Below are positions 58,463-64,000 of a stretch of 64,000 nucleotides of DNA, in pieces. The stretch covers positions 23,779 to 87,778 of the forward strand of contig CAMBLO010000006.1 in NCBI GenBank assembly GCA_945868505.1. The letters are read 5' to 3'. Positions within the stretch are counted from its first letter, which is position 1. Every line of letters starts with the position of its first letter. This DNA is from an uncultured Clostridia bacterium (GTDB lineage: Bacteria; Bacillota; Clostridia; Lachnospirales; Anaerotignaceae). The notes beneath the pieces are model-generated. The model was given only the letters and a program-made list of their open reading frames with translations. It had not been told where the DNA came from and did no database searches. The translations under genes and the position numbers were made by a program.

Positions 58463-58595
58463 TCGAATATCAGCATCAGAAAAAACGGTAAAGACGGCGG
58501 GGAAATCCTGCCGCCTTTTCCTGCGTTTTCCCCTTTGTAAAAATAGTATTTTTAGAACCTTTGTAAGAACCTTTGAATAGAAAGGAATTTTGAAT

Positions 58596-59246
58596 ATGAA
58601 TTTTACTGTAATTATGCAGCAGCTGTTTGGAGGCATGGGTGCATCCCTGCTGATCTTTGTGCTGACGCTGCTGTTTTCCATGCCTCTGGGGCTGCTGGTA
58701 GCCTTTGGGCGCATGTCCAAATTCAAACCTCTGCAGTATATCATTAAGTTTTTTATTGCGATCCTCCGTGGTACGCCCCTGATGCTGCAGCTTTTGGTGG
58801 TATTCTTTGGCCCTTATTATATGTTTGGCATTTCAATGCCCAGATGGTATCGTTTTGGTGCAGTCATCATCGGCTTCTCCATCAACTATGCGGCTTACTT
58901 CGCAGAAATCTACCGTTCCGGTATCGAATCCATTCCTGTAGGGCAGTATGAAGCGGCGTCTGTGCTGGGCTATAACAAAAACCAGACCTTCTTCAAGATC
59001 ATTTTCCCTCAGATGGTGAAACGGGTGCTGCCCCCTGTGACCAATGAAGTGATTACACTGGTAAAGGATACCTCTTTGGCATTCGTATTGACTTATGAAG
59101 AAATGTTCACCGTTGCAAAACAGATTGCGGCGGCACAGACCAATATCATGCCTCTGTTCGTGGCAGGCGTGTTCTATTTCATCTTCAATGCCGTTGTGGC
59201 ATTCGTGATGGAACGGATCGAAAAGAAACTGAGCTATTATCGTTAA
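58596..59246 (+). CDS. Amino-acid ABC transporter permease
   Basis: [34 protein letters not shown] HisMQ-type motif. Confidence 0.94.
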   Translation: MNFTVIMQQLFGGMGASLLIFVLTLLFSMPLGLLVAFGRMSKFKPLQYIIKFFIAILRGTPLMLQLLVVFFGPYYMFGISMPRWYRFGAVIIGFSINYAAYFAEIYRSGIESIPVGQYEAASVLGYNKNQTFFKIIFPQMVKRVLPPVTNEVITLVKDTSLAFVLTYEEMFTVAKQIAAAQTNIMPLFVAGVFYFIFNAVVAFVMERIEKKLSYYR

Positions 59247-59262
59247 GGAAGGAGGGCTACTC

Positions 59263-60024
59263 ATGAAAGTATTGGAAATCAATCATTGCAATAAGAGCTT
59301 CGGCGACAACGAAGTATTGAAGGATATCTCCCTTTCCGTATCGGAAGGGCAGGTCGTTTCCATCATCGGGCCTTCCGGTTCCGGAAAATCCACACTGCTG
59401 CGCTGTGCCACCATGCTGGAAACTATGGATGGCGGCGACTTGATTTATCTGGGCGATTATGCAGCCAAGGCAGACGCAGAAGGCAAAGCAGTCTACAGTG
59501 ATAAGGAAACCTTGCAGGGCATCAAGAAGCATTTTGGTCTGGTGTTCCAGAATTTTAATCTGTTCCCTCACTATTCCGTTATGAAAAATATCACAGAACC
59601 TCCCATCCTTATCGGCAAGCGCAACAAGGAAGAGGTCTATGCCGAAGCAAGGGAACTGCTGAAAAAAATGGGTCTGTCCGATAAAGAAAATGCTTACCCC
59701 TGCGAACTGTCCGGCGGGCAGCAGCAGCGTGTTTCCATTGCCCGTGCATTGGCAATGAAGCCGAAGATTTTGTTCTTCGACGAGCCTACCTCTGCTCTCG
59801 ACCCTGAACTGACAGGGGAGATTCTGAAGGTTATCAAAGATCTGGCGGCGGAACACATGACCATGGTTATCGTTACCCATGAAATGTCCTTTGCCCGTGA
59901 CGTATCCAACCATGTTATCTTTATGGATGGCGGCGTGATTGTGGAAGAGGGCGACCCCAAAGAACTCATCAATAACCCCAAGCAGGAACGTACCAAAGCA
60001 TTCCTGAGCCGTTTCCAGCAGTAA
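59263..60024 (+). CDS. Amino-acid ABC transporter ATP-binding protein
   Basis: [46 protein letters not shown]. Confidence 0.95.
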   Translation: MKVLEINHCNKSFGDNEVLKDISLSVSEGQVVSIIGPSGSGKSTLLRCATMLETMDGGDLIYLGDYAAKADAEGKAVYSDKETLQGIKKHFGLVFQNFNLFPHYSVMKNITEPPILIGKRNKEEVYAEARELLKKMGLSDKENAYPCELSGGQQQRVSIARALAMKPKILFFDEPTSALDPELTGEILKVIKDLAAEHMTMVIVTHEMSFARDVSNHVIFMDGGVIVEEGDPKELINNPKQERTKAFLSRFQQ

Positions 60025-60036
60025 GGAAGTGGTCCT

Positions 60037-60858
60037 GTGGAACTGAAATTCATTAAAACCAGCCCTACGGAAAATATGACCCTTCTCATCCAAACCCCTG
60101 TGCCCAGAGAACAGCAGCTTGCGGTGGCAGAAAAATTGATTGCTTACGGCAGTGTTTACGCAGAGCAGGCGGGCTATATCGAAGAGCCTGAAAACCCTTT
60201 GGCGGAGAAACGTCTGCAAATGATGGCGGGGGAATTTTGCGGGAATGCATCCCTTTCTCTGGCGGCGTGGCTGGCGAAGGAAAAAGGACTGACTGTGGGC
60301 GAAAAAACAGAAATCATTCTGGAGGTTTCCGGGGCGGAAAGCCTTGTCCACTGTGAAATCCAACGGGAAGAAAAGGGCTTTTCCGGCAGAGTGGCGATGC
60401 CCCTGCCCAAAGCTATAGAAAAGAGAGTGTTTCTGCTGGATGGCGAACCCATGGAATTGACTGCTGTGGTTTTCGAAGGCATCACCCATATCATCGTCCC
60501 TGTGTCCCTTTGGGGCGAAAATGCCGTGGCAAAAGCGGAGCAGGCGGCAAAGGCGTGGGCTAGTGAAATGCCTGCGGCTTTCGGCATCCTTCTTTTCGAT
60601 GAAGAAAAGAGCGAATTGAAGCCCCTCGTTTCCGTGGAAAATGTCAGCCTGATCTGGGAAAGAGGCTGCGGCAGCGGTACCTCTGCCATTGGTGCTTATC
60701 TGGCGGAGAAAGCAAGGAAATCTGTCTCTGTCAAATTAAAACAGCCCGGCGGCATCATGGGCGTGGAAGCGGAATATGTAAATGGAAAAATCCAATGCCT
60801 TTTTATCACGGGAAATGTCTCCATCGTGGCGGAAGGCACAGCATTTTTATCAGAATAA
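60037..60858 (+). CDS. DapF-fold epimerase/racemase (amino-acid racemase-like)
   Basis: Both catalytic-type Cys motifs GEFCGNAS and ERGCGSGTSAIGAYLA; directly follows ABC transporter genes. Confidence 0.8.
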   Translation: MELKFIKTSPTENMTLLIQTPVPREQQLAVAEKLIAYGSVYAEQAGYIEEPENPLAEKRLQMMAGEFCGNASLSLAAWLAKEKGLTVGEKTEIILEVSGAESLVHCEIQREEKGFSGRVAMPLPKAIEKRVFLLDGEPMELTAVVFEGITHIIVPVSLWGENAVAKAEQAAKAWASEMPAAFGILLFDEEKSELKPLVSVENVSLIWERGCGSGTSAIGAYLAEKARKSVSVKLKQPGGIMGVEAEYVNGKIQCLFITGNVSIVAEGTAFLSE

Positions 60859-60860
60859 GA

Positions 60861-60888
60861 AAAGCAGGTGAAGTCACCTGCTTTTTTG
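60861..60888. terminator. Bidirectional terminator
   Basis: AAAAGCAGGTGAagTCACCTGCTTTTTT. Confidence 0.8.
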
Positions 60889-60892
60889 ATGC

Positions 60893-61435
60893 TTAGTTTA
60901 CAGAGAAAGAAACATCATCCAGATTCAGGGACTGCTCGCCGCTGGCTGTTACACGGAATTCGATTCGTGCGTTGGTAGCATTGTTGGGCGCCCGATCTGT
61001 GATGAAGCGATAGAATGCGAAGTTGCGGTTATCCGTAGGGATATCCTGGGCACGGATGAGGATACAGGTTTCAGCGGGCTGCAGACTATCGTCATTGGAG
61101 AAGATGACACAGGCTTCCAGCTGTACCTGCGCGCCGTTGCCCTTTGCGAAGAAGCTCAGTTCAAAGAAGCAGCCGCCTTCGATGTCGATATCCTGAGAAA
61201 GGATAGCGCCGTCAAAGAGACGGGCAGAAAAATTGCCGGAGTGGACATTGCCCTGGTCGTCATCGGGTTCTACCAGATCATCATCGTTGATGTCCCAGCC
61301 TGTGGGTACCCCTTGGGCGTCGAAGGCTTCCATGCCGCCGTTGACTGCCATTTCCCCCTGGGAAGTGCAGTTGCAGGTACAAACGCCAGTTGCGCCTGTC
61401 GCACCTGTAGCGCCCGTGGAGGCATTCTTTTATAC
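60893..61435 (-). pseudogene. 3' remnant of a collagen-like (Gly-Ala-Thr) exosporium/surface protein with NTTRR/CBM-like C-terminal domain
   Basis: Minus-strand frame reads TAA-KNASTGATGATGATGVCTCNCTSQGEMAVNGGMEAFDAQGVPTGWDI...; stop directly before the GAT repeats. Confidence 0.65.
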
Positions 61436-61496
61436 ACAACTAAGATAATCTTTGTGGCATAGGATATTTTTGGAAAATACTAAATCTATAATCACA

Positions 61497-61540
61497 CAAA
61501 AGGCACTAGATAACTATTGGTTATATAGTGCTTTTATAAA
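61497..61540 (-). terminator. Terminator of the minus-strand micro-operon
   Basis: Minus strand AAAGCACTATATaaccaatagttatcTAGTGCCTTTTGTG. Confidence 0.5.
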
Positions 61541-61603
61541 TAAAAGGATTATTATATAAAGTGTTTTAATAGATTGTCATAACTGGAGGTTCTGATAAAA
61601 CGA

Positions 61604-61834
61604 TTAGGAAGGATTTTTGCCTTTGGTTTGATTATTATACAAGGATAAAAATGAACCCATAATACCTGTATAAGCAGCTATAATATTCACAAATTCCGAA
61701 ATATAATAGTTATCTATTTTATAGAGATATTTTGCCAATAGACAAGCCGTTGGAGCAATAATTATAGCGGCACAAATTGCTCTGCTGATAATATAGTTAT
61801 GGGGCTTATTTGACTTGAGAGGAAGTTGTCTCAA
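61604..61834 (-). CDS. Small two-TM protein of unknown function
   Basis: 76 aa, TTG start, overlaps the preceding 64-aa ORF by 29 nt; two hydrophobic segments. Confidence 0.5.
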   Translation of the reverse strand: MRQLPLKSNKPHNYIISRAICAAIIIAPTACLLAKYLYKIDNYYISEFVNIIAAYTGIMGSFLSLYNNQTKGKNPS

Positions 61835-62000
61835 TCAGCAGTTCAATAAAGTCATCCGTTGCAGCTTCTGACATTTGTTCGAAAAATTCACCTACAGTAA
61901 CATTCCAATTAGCAAAAGGATACAGTTCTTCAAGCATTGCTTGAACTTCACTGTAAGAATAGGTTACTGTTTTTGTATCAATTAGTCTTGTAGTACTCAT
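61806..62000 (-). CDS. 64-aa hypothetical protein
   Basis: RBS ggggagaactattATG; MSTTRLIDTKTVTYSYSEVQAMLEELYPFANWNVTVGEFFEQMSEAATDDFIELLIETTSSQVK. Confidence 0.55.
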   Translation of the reverse strand: MSTTRLIDTKTVTYSYSEVQAMLEELYPFANWNVTVGEFFEQMSEAATDDFIELLIETTSSQVK

Positions 62001-62165
62001 AATAGTTCTCCCCTTTTGTATGAAATCAGGTTGATTTTTATCAAGTTCATATATAAAGAGAAGAAAACAGGTAAAATGTAAACTTTAATTTGCAAATATG
62101 ACATATATTTTTATAATTACCAAAGAATTTGGGCGATAGCAAAACTGACAACAATGGAGTTCAGA

Positions 62166-63661
62166 TGCGACGGGGGGGCGGACAAAATCTTGTACTTCCA
62201 TAGGGCTCCGAAAGGAGCCTTTTTATGTATTCGCAAGAGAAAAAAGCAGTCGCATTAAAAGTATTTCATCAAACAGATTCGGTTTCTGAAACAATACGGA
62301 TTTTAGGATATCCGACGAGAAAGCAGTTGTATAACTGGATAGCATCGGAAAACATATCCCCTAAAGGTCGTAAACCTTTACCACGTATTGCAAATTCTCC
62401 AGAACATCCAAGGAATCCTTCATTAGCGGTTAAATTGGATGCAATTAAGCGTTGCTTTGAATATGGAGAAAGCATAAAATATGTATCAGAAGATATTGGT
62501 TACAGCAGAGCCAGTATTTATCAATGGCGAAAGCGATATCTGAAGGAAGGTACATTAGGTCTAATGAATAACAAAAATATTCCACCTGGAAAATTAAAGG
62601 AAGGAACTGCATCAGCGGAATCAATAGCTGTATCATCACATGAGGTGGAAAAACTTAAGGCACAGATGCTTGAAATGCAAATGGAAATAGATATCCTTAA
62701 AGAAACAATTAATGTGTTAAAAAAAGACCCCGGCATCAATCAAGCAGCTCTCAGCAACAGAGAGAAGGCAGTGATAATCGATGCCCTAAAGACTGAATAT
62801 TCACTGCCGCATTTGTTAAAGAAACTACATTTATCAAAAAGCAGTTACTACTATCAGGAAAAAGGTATTTCCCAACCAGATAAATATTTTTCCTTGCGGA
62901 TACATATCAAAGAGTTATTTGCCAAAAACAAGAACAGATATGGCTATCGTAGAATACATGCATTACTCAAGCGCGAAGGTATCATTGTTTCTGAAAAGAT
63001 AGTCCGTAGGATAATGCAAGAAGAAAATTTGATGGTAAAAGTAAAGAAAACGGCTAAATATAATTCATATGCAGGTGAAGTAACACCAGCTGTCCCCAAT
63101 AAGATAGATTGTAATTTTTCAGCCGAGAGGCCTAATAGCAAATGGTTAACTGATATTACTGAGTTTGCGATCCTAGCAGGAAAAGTGTATTTATCACCAA
63201 TAGTGGATTGCTTTGATGGATTATTAGTTACATGGAAAATAAGTTTATCTCCGGATGCTACTCTTGTAAATACAATGTTAGATGAAGCTATCAGCCAATT
63301 GTCTCCTGAAGAAAAGCCTATAGTACATAGTGATAGAGATGTGCACTATAGATGGCCTGGTTGGATAGAAAGAATGAATAAAGCGGGTCTTACACGATCT
63401 ATGTCAAATAAAGGCTGTTCACCAGATAATTCTGCATGCGAGGGTGTATTTGGAAGATTAAAAAATGAGATGTTTTATAACACTGACTGGTCAGGTATAA
63501 GCATCTCAGATTTTATAGAGATATTAAATAATTATCTTGTTTGGTACAATGAGTCAAGAATCAAAAAATCATTAGGATATATGAGTCCTATGGAGTACAG
63601 ACGAAGTCTAGGGCCGGCAGTTTAGCTAGTCCAAGAAATCGTCCGCACCCCCAGCTCTCAG
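62166..63661 (+). mobile_element. IS3-family insertion sequence
   Basis: IRL GA-CGGGGGGGCGGACAAAATCTTGTACT vs IRR(rc) GAGCTGGGGGTGCGGACGATTTCTTGGACT; TCAGATGC present on both flanks. Confidence 0.85.
62225..63625 (+). CDS. IS3-family transposase, single fused OrfAB reading frame
   Basis: N-terminal HTHs, HTH_21 (RYGYRRIHALLKREG), rve DDE: TDITEF, HSDRD, SACEGVFGRLKNE. Confidence 0.95.
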   Translation: MYSQEKKAVALKVFHQTDSVSETIRILGYPTRKQLYNWIASENISPKGRKPLPRIANSPEHPRNPSLAVKLDAIKRCFEYGESIKYVSEDIGYSRASIYQWRKRYLKEGTLGLMNNKNIPPGKLKEGTASAESIAVSSHEVEKLKAQMLEMQMEIDILKETINVLKKDPGINQAALSNREKAVIIDALKTEYSLPHLLKKLHLSKSSYYYQEKGISQPDKYFSLRIHIKELFAKNKNRYGYRRIHALLKREGIIVSEKIVRRIMQEENLMVKVKKTAKYNSYAGEVTPAVPNKIDCNFSAERPNSKWLTDITEFAILAGKVYLSPIVDCFDGLLVTWKISLSPDATLVNTMLDEAISQLSPEEKPIVHSDRDVHYRWPGWIERMNKAGLTRSMSNKGCSPDNSACEGVFGRLKNEMFYNTDWSGISISDFIEILNNYLVWYNESRIKKSLGYMSPMEYRRSLGPAV

Positions 63662-63761
63662 ATGCCAATTTGTAAACACTTTTTTCTGTAAAAGATTTTT
63701 TGCCTTTTGCGCAAAATGGTTTGGTTCAAGGCAGATTACTCATTAAAGCTTTTTTTAACAA

Positions 63762-63800
63762 AAAAACATTCTATGAATAATTTATCCATAGAATGTTTTA
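63762..63800 (+). terminator. Rho-independent terminator-like hairpin
   Basis: AAAAAACATTCTATGgataaatt..CCATAGAATGTTTTATAA type stem. Confidence 0.65.
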
Positions 63801-64000
63801 TAATTTTAGATGTACATTAGTTTGGAAGTTAGCTAAGGTGTTGTCTCTTATTTATACTTCATATAGGCAAATTTGACAGACCATTTTTATATATTTATTT
63901 TACAACATAGCTGTGTTCTGTCATATATGTAAAGTGGTTACTACTACTGTCAAGGCCGGATGATAAATGACCGAAAACGCCGAGAGATAATTGACCCAAT

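Noticed and set aside
1-64000. CRISPR array or cas genes
   Set aside because: No regularly spaced repeats with unique spacers; the only tandem array (26.7 kb) has contiguous 152-bp units and no spacers or cas genes.
61450-64000. Prophage or ICE
   Set aside because: Only an IS3 element and small unknown ORFs are visible; no integrase, capsid, relaxase or T4SS genes in the window.

Overview
The window is a 64 kb chromosomal segment from an anaerobic, spore-forming Firmicute. A Clostridia/Lachnospirales-like origin is inferred from gene content: SpoIID/SpoIIQ, YabP/YabQ, CwlD, class III RNR, an NfnAB-like pair, SLH-domain proteins. Most of it is ordinary housekeeping sequence: cwlD, a DEAD-box helicase, metNIQ, dut-nrdG-nrdD, glpK, mazG-hup-rqcP-yabP-yabQ-divIC, three tRNAs, cls, spoIID-spoIIQ, hpf, tdk, a Trk/Ktr potassium system, secA, prfB with its programmed frameshift, prmA-rsmE, iscS-thiI, and an amino-acid ABC transporter with a DapF-like racemase. 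No rRNA, CRISPR array or complete prophage is visible. The more unusual signals are: (1) an Fst/par-like type I toxin-antitoxin locus at 13.3-13.6 kb, with a 31-aa hydrophobic peptide, a shared bidirectional terminator and direct repeats; (2) a cluster of DnaA boxes with an AT-rich flank at about 31 kb, away from any dnaA gene; (3) a Met T-box (ATG specifier, non-canonical T-box bulge) driving metNIQ, with the operon flanked by inverted copies of a hairpin-rich repeat; (4) an intergenic element at 48.8 and 52.5 kb whose stems appear to covary; (5) a strong-promoter, terminator-bounded candidate ncRNA (about 250 nt, minus strand) at 25.4-25.6 kb; (6) a 152-bp tandem repeat; (7) a missed 44-aa lipoprotein ORF; (8) an AT-rich accessory right end with a truncated collagen-like gene, a two-gene micro-operon of unknown function and an IS3-family element. 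All calls come from reading the sequence by eye; no database search was run.
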